64,000 bases of DNA from Oscheius onirici (Eukaryota; Nematoda; Chromadorea; Rhabditida; Rhabditidae): NCBI GenBank assembly GCA_932521025.1, contig OW051471.1, positions 6,510,001 to 6,574,000 on the forward strand, in the 5' to 3' direction. Below the pieces are notes generated by a model. That model made no database searches. It worked only from the letters and a program-made list of their open reading frames with translations, and was not told where the DNA came from. How positions within the stretch are numbered: position 1 is the first letter of the stretch; each line of letters opens with the position of its first letter. This document shows, piece after piece, positions 23,812-35,478 of the stretch. A program made the position numbers and the translations under genes.

Positions 23812-26374
23812 ATGTCCTCTGCTTTTCGCCTTAAACAGGTCTGCATCTTTTTTGTCGTAGCCACAACTTGCTACACTTTGTACAGTTCACTTTCCTTGGG
23901 ACTAAGTAGCCCTCAATTCGAGGTTAGTATCCGCTTCGACGAAGAATAAGGGAACATTTTCAGACTGCAACTGTAAAACTGTCAGTAAATGTTCGTGGCG
24001 AGGACAATGAAGAGAAACGAGGCGGAGGCAGTTTAGCAAAAAAGAAATTTCAGCTTAGTGATCAGGTAATCTATGCCTTTTCTGATAAACTCCGAGTTCA
24101 GAGTTGCAACATACCCAAGTTAGATATAAATGGAAGCGAAGTTATATCATTTATCCATAAACCGAAACCGTTGAATTGCGATAAGAAGAATCCAGTCAAC
24201 TGGGCATTCATCAACGAGGAAGGCAAACTGGAATTGATCTCAACAAAGTGAGTACATCCAGAGGATAATTTCAAATTTGTTTTTAGAAAAGAAGCAATTT
24301 GTAAGATAGGATATGTTGTACGGAAGAATGACGATGAAAACTATGAGAGCGGGATGAACATAACGGTAACGGAAGGAGAGAGACTGAAACACGACTTTGC
24401 CAAGATAGCATGTACTCTAGGAAATCGGAAATGGTAATTCTATTTCTTTTTTCGTATTTGTGGAATTCTTAGGTCCGGTCTATTAATGACAGTAGCAGAG
24501 AGCGAAGAAGTCAGAAAAAGAGCTCAAGAAAAGAAAAGGGAAGATACACCAATGTCCGTCTACTTTATGGGATTTGACAGTCTGAGTCAGATGTCCTTTA
24601 GAAGAAATATGCCCAAAACTGTCGACTTCTTGGAGAAAGCAATGGGATCCGTTGTTCTCAATGGTACAACAGTCTATTACTCACCAGAAATCAAGTCTTT
24701 AGGCTACAATATTGTAGGTGATGGTACGCCACAGGCTTATATCCCCATCTTGACAGCTCAGACTGAGGAAGAGCTCCCTTTGACGAGGTTTTTCTAATAT
24801 ATTTTTTTAAACAAAATATTCAAGAAAACGCTACAAAACGGCAAACTACGTCGATGATGTCTATCCGTTCATTTGGAAGAATTTTTCTTCGAACGGCTAT
24901 GCAACTCTTTACGCCGAAGACGCTTATAATATCGGTAAGTTGCCACTTTTAATTTTGAACTAGTCTTTAGGAACTTTCACTTATCGCCTCAAAGGATTCC
25001 GGAAACAGCCGACTGATCATTTCAGTCGAACATTCTTCAAGGAAAATGAAAAGAAATCTTTCAATCAATGGAACTGTCTGGGATCCGAAACACTCCATCA
25101 AAACTGGTACTTTCCTTGTCTCTCTTATTGCTAGTGAAAAAAGGTTCCGATACAGTCGAGAGTTTATGCAAAGATATTCCGACCTCCCGAGGTTCCTTCT
25201 GATGCATCAGTCTCTTCTTTCCCACGACGACATCAATCAAGTCAACGTCGAAGATGAAGATTTCGCGACGCATCTGAAGACGATGTACGAAGCTGGTAAC
25301 TATTTTGTTTTGAATTTATGCAACCACAATTTGAGGAGAGTTCGAGAACACTTTGGTAATTGTGATGGCTGATCACGGACACAGATTCGCACAGCTGAGA
25401 AGCACCCATCAGGGTCAGTTGGAGGAGCGACTGCCTTTCTTCTCTTTTGCTCTTCCCGAAAAGTTCAAAAGAACTGACAAAGGAGCCCTGATATACGAGA
25501 ATCTGAAAAAGAACAAAGACAGGTAAACATCATCTTCTTTTTGAAAAAAAAAACTCGCGTCTTAGATTGTCCACTCCATTTGACATTCATGCTACTTTGA
25601 TGGACACACTCAGCGTTCCTTCAATGGAAGAACTGACAACTGTCCAATCCGCCAAGAAACGTTCTCTTTCCCTCTTCCGGTCACTGCCATCTGATCGTTC
25701 ATGTGCCCAGGTAACTTTACTCTATTCAGTACAAACGAAACACTAGGCGGATGTCGCTCCTCACTGGTGTACCTGTCTCAATTGGAAAGACGCCATGACT
25801 GACGAAGAGGACAAAAAGTTGTCCTATAAACTGGCCGATATTGTGGTGGACACATTTAACAATCAGTTGGTCAATGTTACGGATCTCTGCGTCAAGTTGA
25901 AACTCAAACAGCTGATGAGTTCTAAAAAGTATTTTTTAAATTCATAGAATACGTTTGTTTGTTGCAGACTGATGCCCAACGAAGGACTGCTAAAATACAA
26001 GAATGTAAAAGATGCTGATGGATTCGTTCCAGATCTGTCGGGTAAGTAGACATCTAGTCAAAGAAAGTATTATTGAAGGAACAACGACCGCCTCTTTTGC
26101 CCATTTCCAGCTCAAACTGAGTACAACACCGGGGCAGGCAATTTACGAGGTAGAGAAGAGTAGTTCTGTTTCACGAAGAGTATAGGTCACACTATTCTAC
26201 GACTTTCACAAGAAGACTGCAGATATCGACCTAACTTCCATCAGTCATGTGAACAAGTTTGGCGATGATCCTCACTGCATCATAGGTAAGTGTCTCCTTC
26301 TAATGACATCAAACTGTATTTCAGACAAAAACTATTACCTAGCGTCGTTCTGTGTCTGTCCGGACAGGGTTTGA
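23812..26374 (+). CDS. DUF229 family protein (sulfatase-like fold, type II membrane)
   Basis: The start MSSAFRLKQVCIFFVV at 23812 gives a short cytoplasmic tail and one N-terminal membrane anchor (about residues 9-30), leaving a large lumenal or extracellular domain. Family landmarks: TPMSVYFMGFDSLSQMSFRR; NGTTVYYSPEIKSLGYNIVG, then GDGTPQAY; a TLVIVMADHGHRFAQLR-type segment across a splice near 25350; and cysteine-rich C-terminal segments APHWCTCLNW, VTDLCVKLKL and SFCVCPDRV before the stop at 26374. The FDSLS and DHGHR motifs resemble metal-binding motifs of the alkaline phosphatase/sulfatase superfamily. The substrate of DUF229 proteins is unknown to me. About nine introns of 35-60 bases are inferred. 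Confidence 0.78.
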
Positions 26375-26552
26375 TCTCGGGTGTCTCTTGCCTTTCCTGT
26401 ACAAAATATTTACCGGTACTCTTCCCTGCATAGTCGGATATCGTAATAGTCGTGAATAAACTGCTCAATTCAATGTATAGTTTTTTTCTCACGGTATCTT
26501 TCGCCATGTTCTCTCCTCATTTCTACCCATTTTCATCAACAATTTGTACAGA

Positions 26553-27813
26553 ATGGGAGACATTTTGAACTTCTTCCCGTCGTCTTCGGAAATTCTTTTT
26601 GAAGAGAGCTCTGTATGTGATACCTGTGGGAAAAAGTCAGTTCTCTTATTCTTATATAGTCAGCAATTGATAGGTTTTCCAATACCAGTGCGCTTCGTCT
26701 CCACAGGATAAAGAGACACCATCAAATTCTGAACAATGGAGACAAGACGTTGTTCAGTAGAGATGCGGAGAGAAACGGTAGGAGAAGACTTCCTTCAAGG
26801 ACTTTTGTTCTAGACACTTCCAGCTACCATCACTGTCCAGAGGAAGTTTGTCGTTCGAATGGGGTCAAATTCAATGCAATGAGGCACTTGAGACAGCATT
26901 TTCTGAGAGTATTTTGTGTGTGTATTCGAGGAATCTTTGAATTCAGATGCACACTATCAAGAACTTGGAGTGTGAGTGTGGCACTCGATTCTCTCTAGAA
27001 AAAGACAGAAAATACCATAAAAAAGCACGGTGTCCACTACGACAGGAAAGGGGTGAGTCTACAAGTCAGATTAAACTTTCTTTTAGAAAGTTCCCCAATA
27101 AAACCAAAGCCGAAAACTAGTAAAAAGAGAAAGCTCTCAACTGATCTGGGACCGTCGGAAGCACTTTCAGAAAATCCAACAGTAGTGGTTATTCTCAATC
27201 CCGGAGGAAATACTCAAGAGACCATCAAGAACATCATAAAGTGAGACCGTCTTTGTTCAAAAGAATATAATTTAGTGTACTGAAAATTACGTCGTCAGTC
27301 GGAATCCAAACGTCGATTCCCGATCCTATACCTACAACAAACAGTGTTTCTGTCGGTGATGCCTCAACTGAATTTTGTGATTTCTCCGGACAATACAACG
27401 CACCGCTAATGGATACCGGCTACTATTACCAAGAGACTAATCCAGGTTAGAGAAAACAACATTCTTTTACTTCTTTTTTACAGCTGTCCGTGATAGTTCA
27501 ACTGGAACTGATTTTGTTCCATCGTATGTGAGTTATCCTCAAGAAATTACAGACTATGGATCATACACATATTCTTCTCAATCCGGATCCGCCAGGTAGA
27601 TTTACTCTACAGTTTTTTAGTCACTTTTTCAGTGTGTCGATGCAGCAGTTTGCGAATGAACTTCAACCTTCGACTCGAAATTTTGGCACAACTATGGACG
27701 ACTTTTCATCACATGTGGCACGAGAAGATTTCGACATGTTGCGGGATATTGAAACACAGACATTCTGGGAAAGTCTTGATGGAAATGGCTTGATGGAAAA
27801 CATTCGATCCTAG
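26553..27813 (+). CDS. ATMIN/ASCIZ-like zinc finger protein
   Basis: ATMIN (ASCIZ) activates transcription of the dynein light chain LC8 gene. The start MGDILNFFPSSSEILFEE at 26553 leads to a C2H2 finger (VCDTCGKK, then SALRLHRIKRHH). A second finger reads YHHCPEEVCR, then MRHLRQHFLRMH, followed by LECECGTRFSLEKDRKYHKK as in ATMIN. The C-terminal half is acidic and serine/threonine-rich with LC8-binding-like motifs (VGIQTS and IETQTF), fewer than the many TQT motifs of the vertebrate protein. The gene ends at 27813, only 11 bases from the convergent stop of the next gene. Confidence 0.68.
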
Positions 27814-27824
27814 TTTGTACAAAC

Positions 27825-28720
27825 TCAAAACTTAATCACAGTAATGGCGACCATTGTGAAGAGAGTTGAGATGAAAATGAAGGAAAGCTCTCGATAGCTC
27901 GGAAATTGGTCTACAGAAAACTCAATTTCTCGTATTTCACCTCCTAGTTTCGTCACGGCTTTTTGAGAATTCAATATGGCTTTTTCCACCTAAAAGTTAA
28001 GTTAGAAGAATTTGAGCGACACATACCTCTTGTTGATCTCCGTCGAAATAAAACCTGACATCGGGTGGTCGAGAAAACTTGTCAGGAGCACTGACATTCA
28101 GCTGAAAGTGATGGTGTAACGGCTTTTCTGATTCTTACCCATTCTGCGACAGTCTTTTTCATTTTTTGTTCATATTCTGAATGCAAATAAACATTTCCAG
28201 TTCCAAACTGTGGCTGATACACAACGGATTTTACCTAAAAAAAATAAGGTTGCTGAAGTGTGTACAAAAGAAACAAACCAAGCCGGACGCAATGTACTTT
28301 TCCGAAAATTCGTCCCATGACATTGGAGGTAGCTTCTCATCGAGTTTCCCTGAACGTTATAAACTAAGAGTTATATGGTTGTACATACGATGCTCCGAGC
28401 GACGTCTAAAAGAATAATTTAATAACAAAAGAAGAGATGTCTAGCCTGTAAAGTAAAATTCCGTGGATAGACAAATATGTAAAGACGAGGCATCCGCCGA
28501 GAACGTACATCCTACGCATCTTTGCTGAACTATTCTTTACAAATCTAAGAAAAACAATACTACCTTTCTCTTTCAAGTCTTCTGTTGGAGGTATTGGTTC
28601 TGTAGAAAAGCATCGAAAGGTATGTCTAGGAAGTTGATGGAACAAGGAAGCACGATTTTGGAGACTTGCCCTTGTAAGCAATAGCTGGGTTGTTCGTACT
28701 ATTAGTTTTAGACGATTCAT
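27825..28720 (-). CDS. Truncated paraplegin/FtsH-like mitochondrial membrane protein
   Basis: The start MNRLKLIVRTTQLLLTRA at 28720 looks like a mitochondrial targeting peptide. Next comes a membrane helix (YVLGGCLVFTYLSIHGILL), then an FtsH extracellular-like domain: KLPPMSWDEFSEKYIASG, GNVYLH and RFYFDGDQQEVEKAILN. A second helix (RELSFIFISTLFTMVAITV) follows and a stop comes three residues later at 27825. This is the N-terminal membrane part of paraplegin/AFG3L-type m-AAA proteases, but no AAA ATPase or zinc protease (HEXXH) domain follows on this strand, because the convergent ATMIN-like gene begins 11 bases away. Frames are intact across five or six introns, so it is likely expressed. 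One intron appears to be GC-AG. Confidence 0.6.
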
Positions 28721-28869
28721 CTGTCTGAAAACATTTTTGATGAGAAAAAAAATCAAATAATGAAGCAGAGAGAAAATACAATATTCGCAGCACCGCTGTT
28801 TTGCAAAGACTTACTACTTTCGTTTTAAGACCAGTCTAAACAAGAATGTTGTTGTCATGTGTGTTACAG

Positions 28870-29053
28870 ACTTTGCTAAAAAAAAGTAAATGAGAGAAGA
28901 AACGAAAGCAAAAATAAAGATGGAATTTACTTTCGACTGCAGAAGAAAACCATGACTGGAAATTTTCAAAAGAGCCCGCCAATATTCCAACAATTTGCTG
29001 TGGGTGGGAACATGCTTGTACTGATCGTGACTCTCAGTGTTCCATATTGTCAA
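28870..29053 (-). CDS. Possible very short gene, unknown
   Basis: ATG at 29053 begins MTIWNTESHDQYKHVPTHSK and stays open to a good donor (GTAAAT) after LLQSK, with an acceptor near 28880 and a stop shortly after. About 45 residues. The ATG lies only 8 bases from a MITE end (29062). No family is recognised and it may be chance. Confidence 0.2.
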
Positions 29054-29061
29054 TCTTCACT

Positions 29062-29353
29062 TATAGTCTATCCAAATTGAAAGTTTACTGAAGGCTTACT
29101 GTAGAATTTTTCGTGGCGGGACCAAGCGCATCAGTCCTTTAAATTTCTTTCACATTTTCGTCGTTTTTTATTTTTATTTCACTTTTTGCTTCTGGAGGAT
29201 GAAAAGACACATACCCGTGTTTGCAAGACAATATAACGGTGAAAAAAACAAAAAACAAAGAAGCAAAAAAAATTTATGGACTGGTGCGCTTGGTCCCGCC
29301 ACGAAAAATTCTACAGTAAGCCTTCAGTAAACTTTCAATTTAAATAGACTATA
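29062..29353. mobile_element. MITE with 75-bp terminal inverted repeats
   Basis: The left arm begins TATAGTCTATCCAAATTGAA at 29062 and runs to about 29138. The right arm is its near-perfect reverse complement, ending ATTTAAATAGACTATA at 29353, with GGGACCAAGCGCATCAGTCC against GGACTGGTGCGCTTGGTCCC. The interior is A/T-rich with no coding frame. The TATAGTCT ends suggest a TA-target (Tc1/mariner-like) family related to the elements at 14807 and 55637. The following 29354-29688 holds only the Ro60 promoter region. Confidence 0.85.
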
Positions 29354-29688
29354 CTTCCAGATATTCAATCTCCAAGTACTTATACTTCACTTTGTTCAGT
29401 TCCCATGGAAAAGGGAGACAATTTCGCAACATGTCCACACATTGGTGCACATTTCCGGCAAGTGGACCGCCCTGGACCAAGGTATAATAACCTCTGGGTT
29501 TTCTCGATAAACGTATCAATTCTGCCTTTCTCTCCTTGGTTGTTTATCTTTGCTCAAACCTTCCCAAAGCACACGGAAACCACACTAAAGACCGAGATAA
29601 ATAGCGGCCATGACTAACCATTCTCATTCGGCTTTTATCGCATTTTTTCTGAATTTTTGACTTTCAGGATTAGACTGACAGTACCAGA

Positions 29689-31752
29689 ATGGAATCCTTG
29701 ACTATCAATTTGGATACAGTCGACAAGGCTGGAGGCGACTTTATAACTCATCTGGCTGGAGCATTTCTCGAGATGACAGTGAAGGAAAAACGATACGGAA
29801 TACAGACAAAGAAGATTCGAAAAGCCCAGGTATATTTCCGCTGATACTGTAGGTTCTACTGTTTTGTTGTAGGTCAAAAACAACGCTGGTGGATGGGTCT
29901 TCAATATCACGGAGGAACAAAGGGTTCGTAGATTCCTCATTCTCGGAACAGCCAGTCCCACCTGGTACTCGTCTGCTCAGAAATTAACTATCCAGAATCT
30001 TGACGTTCTCATTGAGATTATCAATAATGGTAAGATGAAACACAGAATTTATTCTAAACCATCTTTAGGCAAGGCTGCTATGATTCTCAGAGAAATCTAC
30101 GAAATTTCATTGGCTGGTAGAAACCCAAAACAAGAACCAATAATGATGTCTCTCGCTTTATGCGCGAGATACCGCGTGCATGACATGACTCATTTCGGAA
30201 ACAAACAGTCGCCAGATGTCCAGCGATACATGGCCTATCTTCAGTCCATGCACAAGGCTGCTTTCGGAATTGTCAATGCCGTCTGCCGAATTCCGACACA
30301 CTTGTTCATGTTCATCAAGTACTGCGAAGACGTCTCGAAATGGACAAATGCCAATTTCGACCAGAAATCGACAGGATGGGGAAGAATGATGAGAGCTAGC
30401 ATCAACAACTGGTATGCCTCAAAGACTGTCGACCAGTTGGCTTTGCATTTGACCAAGTACCGAAGCAGAGACGGATGGTCTCACAAGGACTTGTTCCGAT
30501 TGGCTCATCCAAAACCAGAGAAGCACGTCCATAGTGAAGAACATCGTCTGGAAGTCGAACAGCTGTATCAGTATGCTGCAAAAGGAACATTGAACACGAG
30601 AAAGCTCAAACTGAATGATGAGGAATTCAAGGCCGAAGAACCTGCCACAAAGTATTCGACGGTTCAAATGGAAAATGAGATGAAGAGTGGTGCTCTCGAT
30701 ATGGTCCAGGTCTTTAGTTACATCAACAGATGGACCCCGGACACGGATGTTATCTATGCCATTCATCGTTACAGTAAGACAACTTTTGAGACAGACGAGA
30801 TTTTGTCTTTCAGAGCTGGTCAGAGAGCATATTCCCACCGAACACTTGAACAATCCAGATGTCTGGAGAGCCCTTCTTTGCGAGATGCCAATGACTGCTC
30901 TGGTTCGAAATTTGGGAAAGATTACTGTAGTCAACGCATTGGACAAGTAAGTGAAGTTATTTTCGTGTCATGACCATTTTTAGGGTGTACCTGGAGGTGG
31001 TTGTCTCTCAGTTAACCAACGAAGAACAGATCAAAAAGAGCAGAATCCACCCTCTGCAGATCCTATTGGCCAAACTGGTATACAAGAGCGGTTCGGGAGA
31101 AAAGGGAAGCAACAGCTGGATTCCCAATCCCCGTGTCGATCAAGCCCTCGAGTCTGCTTTCTATCTGTCTTTTGTCAACGCTCCTCCAACTGGGAAAAGA
31201 TTCTGCTTCGCGTACGACGTGTCTGGAAGTATGAGTGCTAGAATAGCCGGAACTCATCTCTCTTGTCGAACTGCCTCTGCTGCCTTGTCGCTGATCAGTC
31301 TCAAGAATGAGGAGCATACTCATTGTGTTGGATTCTCTCATGAGTTGATCACACTGCCATACGACGGAAATTGGAACATTGCCAAAATAGAAAAACACAT
31401 GTCCAAACTGCAGTTCGGATCGACTGACTGTGCTCTGCCAATGATTTATGCCAAGCGTCGTTCTCTCAAGTTTGATGTCTTTGTAGTCTACACGGACAAC
31501 GAGACATTCTACGGAAGTGTTCATCCTTTTAAGGCTCTTCTAGACTACCGAAAGACTTCTGGAATACACGATGCCAAGCTGATCGTCATGGGAATGACCG
31601 CCACAAACTTTTCCATCGCTGATCCTTCAGATTCGGGAATGCTAGATATTGTTGGTGAGTTTCTATTTTATAGTTAGGTTTAATATGAATTTGCAGGACT
31701 GGACTCTTCGGTTCCTCAACTCATCCACGAATTCGTGATGGGACGTCTGTGA
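29689..31752 (+). CDS. rop-1: 60 kDa SS-A/Ro ribonucleoprotein (Ro60, TROVE domain)
   Basis: A ring-shaped RNA-binding protein that holds Y RNAs and misfolded non-coding RNAs such as 5S rRNA variants. The start is [18 protein letters not shown] at 29689. The HEAT-repeat TROVE region covers most of the protein: [88 protein letters not shown]. The C-terminal von Willebrand A-like domain has an intact metal-binding DVSGSMS and later [10 protein letters not shown]. It ends HEFVMGRL at 31752. Five short introns are seen. AATAAA lies at 31779-31784. The C. elegans orthologue is rop-1. Confidence 0.94.
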
Positions 31753-31778
31753 TTCTTTTGTACATAGTCTTTGTAAAT

Positions 31779-31784
31779 AATAAA
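31779..31784 (+). terminator. Polyadenylation signal of Ro60
   Basis: AATAAA lies 27 bases after the Ro60 stop and 49 bases before the stop of the convergent phosphatase-like gene, so the two 3' UTRs probably abut or overlap. Confidence 0.5.
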
Positions 31785-31832
31785 AAAGCATACGGGTAAT
31801 GCACAATTACTTCATTTACAAGTCGTTTGAGC

Positions 31833-34255
31833 TTAATATCTTTCCAGCAGAAGGCCAATTTTCACTTCTCGCAGAAACTTCTCGAGTGCTTTCTTGTGAG
31901 TCTTCTTCAGCGGAAAACGTTTCTCGAAGGAAGTCACGTACTCGAGAACAAGCCGGAGGACCTGGAAGAATCCACAGGGACGAATCAGCGAGTATGGTCG
32001 ATCCATCTGCATTTGGACGTATTTGGAGATGGGATCCAATGGCTCTCGATTCGACTTTAACTGGTTCAGAAGGAGGGCGGCCAGACAGAAAGTCGGAGCT
32101 CTGGCCAAACATTTCTCACTCACGACGCTGACAGTCCCCGAGATCTTGTTGATGGTCGTAACCAAATTCCGGTATTGCGAGTAGTCGACTTGACCGAACG
32201 GAGCTAGATTCCAGACGTGAAAGTGCACGAGTTTGAAGTTGATTTTCTCTTTTCGACAGACTAGACGGAGCAGCGAAACGCGGACGATGAATGAACTGAA
32301 CGAGACTATTATGGGTCAATCAAGAACAATACCTGGATGGAGAAGACGCTCCGGAATGAACCAGTCGGTGGAATGTTCGTCGATTTGCAATTTTGGCTAG
32401 TCGGACTGTCGTCGGTCTTTCCGTTGACATCAAGTAGCAAACAGATATCTTCTTCACAAAGATTTCCCTCTTCCTCTCCCTCGGTTGTACTTTTCTTTCC
32501 TCTCTTCTCAGCTTTCTCCTTCTCTTCCTCGTCTTCTGGCGATTGATAGACTCTTTATCCCTTCTCCGTTTTCTATCCGTCTGTTTAGAATCCGTCTCCT
32601 TCTTTGTCTTGTCCGTCTCCTTCGTTGGTGGTGTTTCTTTTCCAGCCGATCCCCTATCTCCTCTCTTCGCAGTCAATCTTCTTTTCAACGACTTCCGTAC
32701 CTTCTTCCTTCCCGTCTTCTTTCTCAACTTTTTCAATCCTCTGTACTCCATATACTCTACAATATTGCTCCTGTCATCAGAAACAGTCTGTTTTTCGTCT
32801 CCCGGATTGTTGCTCTTCTCATGAGTCGAAACATACTGTTGTCTTCTAAAAGGTACGAAGATCTCATCGAGAGCCAGATTACTTCGATAGTCGAGGTTGT
32901 TCAGCTGCACGATACATCGAACATTGTGGTCGGCGATAACACTCCAATATGTGTAATCCCATGTTTCGTCAGGAACAGGCGACAGGATGAACCGTTGAGG
33001 ATCTTCGACAGTTCCACAATACGTCGCATTGATCCAGTCCGTCTTCCTGAGCCATTTGGTCGTGTCCAATTTGACTCGCATCTCTTCCGCCACCAGGTGG
33101 TTTCTGTTCCCTTCGACTGGCAAACAGTACTCCCAATGAGCTGTCACTCTCTGCTCTCGAATGTGTTCTAAAATCTCTAGAGTATACGTTGGTAGAGTTC
33201 TACATACGTTCCATGTTGAAGACGCCCATCTCAGCCCACTTTTGGATCATTTGGCCCAGTTCATCGCAATAGGAGTAGGTCGTGAAGTTGCTCGGGAACG
33301 TCTCCAAGAGAATTTTGTCAGTAATCGGCCATTGAAAAGCGACTCCTTCCGACGAATCCAGATCTCTGTTTCCCACATACAATGACATAGTCTCCGCAAA
33401 TTCCCGCAGTTGTTTCTCCGAAGGAACAAACGCTTCCCTGTTACTGTTGTTCTGCTCGACAAGTTCTCTCTGCTTCGTACTTCTTTCAGGAGGTGATGGT
33501 CGTGTGGTCGCCTCCAGCCAGTATTCGGGTTCCACTTTCGCATCAACCATTTCCATCTCCAATTTGCTCTTCATCCTCTTCTCTTTGTCCTTCTTTCCAT
33601 TTATTCTCGTACTGTCTGCCTGCTTCTTCGACTGTCTCTTCGTGTCGCCCGTCATCTTCTTCTGTCTCAACTTCCGAAAGTGAGCTCGACTGTGAGCCCT
33701 GATCCGAGCGAGTCCTCTTGCTTCTGCCCGATGAGAACATCTTCTCATTCTTCTGCTTTGGATGTATTGTTCCGTTCTCTCCTCGTTGTGTGTGTTGGGA
33801 TTCGCGAAGATGCTTCTGTTTTCCTTGACTTCTTTCTCAAATGTCTTCGACGAGGCCAGTTTGTCTTGAATTCGGCGTCTTCTTCTTCTGGCTCGAAGCT
33901 TTCTCCATCTTTTCATTGGTACTTCTGGCGTTTCGGCCTTCTCCGGTTTCTTCTTCCTTCTTCGCACACAGATCACGACAATCACGACGATAGCGATCAG
34001 CGCTACAAGAAAAAAGACGCCACATCCTATTCTCACGTAGGCTCTGACTGCTAGTCCTCTTTTAGTAGTAGAGCTGGACAGTTTGGGAGAGACGTCGGTT
34101 GTGGTGGCATTTTCTCCAAAGACTCCAGGCAGCAGACAAGACGTTAGAACTGAACAGTAGACTTTTTTGGGAATTTGGGTAGACTTACTGTAGAAGAGAA
34201 GCAGAGATCCAGCCATCGTCCACTGAACTAAAACTAACTTCAAAAACAAAGACAT
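31833..34255 (-). CDS. Receptor-type protein tyrosine phosphatase relative, predicted inactive
   Basis: The start MSLFLKLVLVQWTMAGSLLL at 34255 is a signal peptide. After a short Ser/Thr-rich ectodomain comes one membrane helix (GVFFLVALIAIVVIVVICV), then a very basic cytoplasmic region. A PTP domain starts near 33160: WINATYCG, then RFILSPVPDETWDYTYWSVI and NVRCIVQLNNLDYR. A long low-complexity Lys/Arg/Glu insertion follows (about 32750-32450, several frames open, so its reading is uncertain). The domain resumes as LVHFHVWNLAPFGQVDY where WPD is expected, then VVSEKCLARAPTFCLAALLL where HCxxGxxRTGTF is expected, and ends KIGLLLERY at 31833. Catalytic Cys, the P-loop Arg and the WPD Asp are all missing. 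Confidence 0.72.
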
Positions 34256-34306
34256 ATATATAGTTTTTCTATTTAATTAAAACAGAAACTATTTCACGTT
34301 TTTACT

Positions 34307-35250
34307 AACTGAATTCTAAATCGGGACATTTTAAATAGAAGACCTACAATTATAGAAGCTACCTGCCGGATTACCCAGAAGGAAATCAAGAAATTTTATT
34401 CAGTTCTGTGTGCTAGGAAGCGATACGTAATAGCTTTTAAGAATATTTTGTGGATAGGGCATCTGATTCCTAGCAAACATAGTGAACAAAGAGAGAAGTA
34501 AAATTTCTTGATTCATGATACCCATCATGGACTTTTCATCGCGCATGCCAAAAGTTCATGCGAGAAAAACTGAGATAAGAAAAAACTTTTCGGCCTTATG
34601 ATGTTCTACAATCTGATAGCTCTTGACAAACTCTTTCCAATGCCGTCGGAAAATCAAAGCTATCTCAAAGAGTCACTGAGATATGATGCTTTCAAAACGC
34701 CCACTTTTGGCAAAAATGGACCAACTGGGGAAAACTTAAACTTTTGAAGCATAAAACCGGACAGTCTGGTCCTGTGCACATGAATGCGGCCTTGGAAACT
34801 CTATGAAGGACCGCTATTTAGAAGTCGAGAGATTGCTGTACCACGGAGCTATGATCGAAACATATGAAAAAGTACCAAAATTACAGTCAGTGATTCGACC
34901 CGCAAAAGGAGAGGGAAAAAGCAAATCGGCTGATATTTCAGGGTAATATCGGCCGTTCATATGTCTATTATGAGCCAGAAAATCAGACTCGCACAATGTA
35001 TCTGCGAGGCTCCAGACCCGAGTTTCAACTAATTAGTGTACACCCCTGTAGTTTTTACTAACTAAAAGAGATAGGCATTTGTCACGTTCCGAGGCTTGTT
35101 CTTTCCCCCGTAATTTCGCAGACGAATGTCATCTCTACTCGATAAAACGGCTAATCTGCCAGCCCCCTCGATTTCCTTCTGGGTAATCCGGCAGGTAGCT
35201 TCTATAATTGTAGGTCTTCTATTAAAAATGTCCCGATTTAGAATTCAGTT
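34307..35250. mobile_element. 944-bp non-autonomous element with ~80-bp terminal inverted repeats
   Basis: The left arm 34307-34389 begins AACTGAATTCTAAATCGGGA. The right arm 35168-35250 is its near-perfect reverse complement ending AGAATTCAGTT, with GGATTACCCAGAAGGAAATC matching GATTTCCTTCTGGGTAATCC. The interior has no transposase frame. Target duplication is not clear (ACT before, GCT after). It lies between the 5' end of the phosphatase-like gene and the 3' end of the Mesh-like gene. The remaining 35251-35478 shows no gene. Confidence 0.85.
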
Positions 35251-35478
35251 GCTAATGTCCGGGACCCATTGAGTTTTGTTTTATTTCGTCCGTGCCTGCA
35301 CGTTGCTCACCGTTTCCAGTCGTCCGTTTCGTTGACTGTCTACAGTGAATCAAGTGTTTCAATTCGCCTCTTTTTGCATAGTTTATTCATAAATGTATAA
35401 CATTTACTCTGTACAGTATACGAAAGACATGGCAGCGGGATATGTCTGATTTTCCTGAGAAAGTGTCTTCTGCTTGTT

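Noticed and set aside
30402-31524. Long minus-strand frames opposite Ro60
   Set aside because: They are antisense shadows of clearly coding plus-strand exons and carry no recognisable domain.
32485-34054. Long plus-strand frames rich in Ser, Leu and Phe
   Set aside because: They are the complement of the Lys/Arg/Glu-rich insertion and basic region of the minus-strand phosphatase-like gene; low-complexity DNA keeps all frames open.
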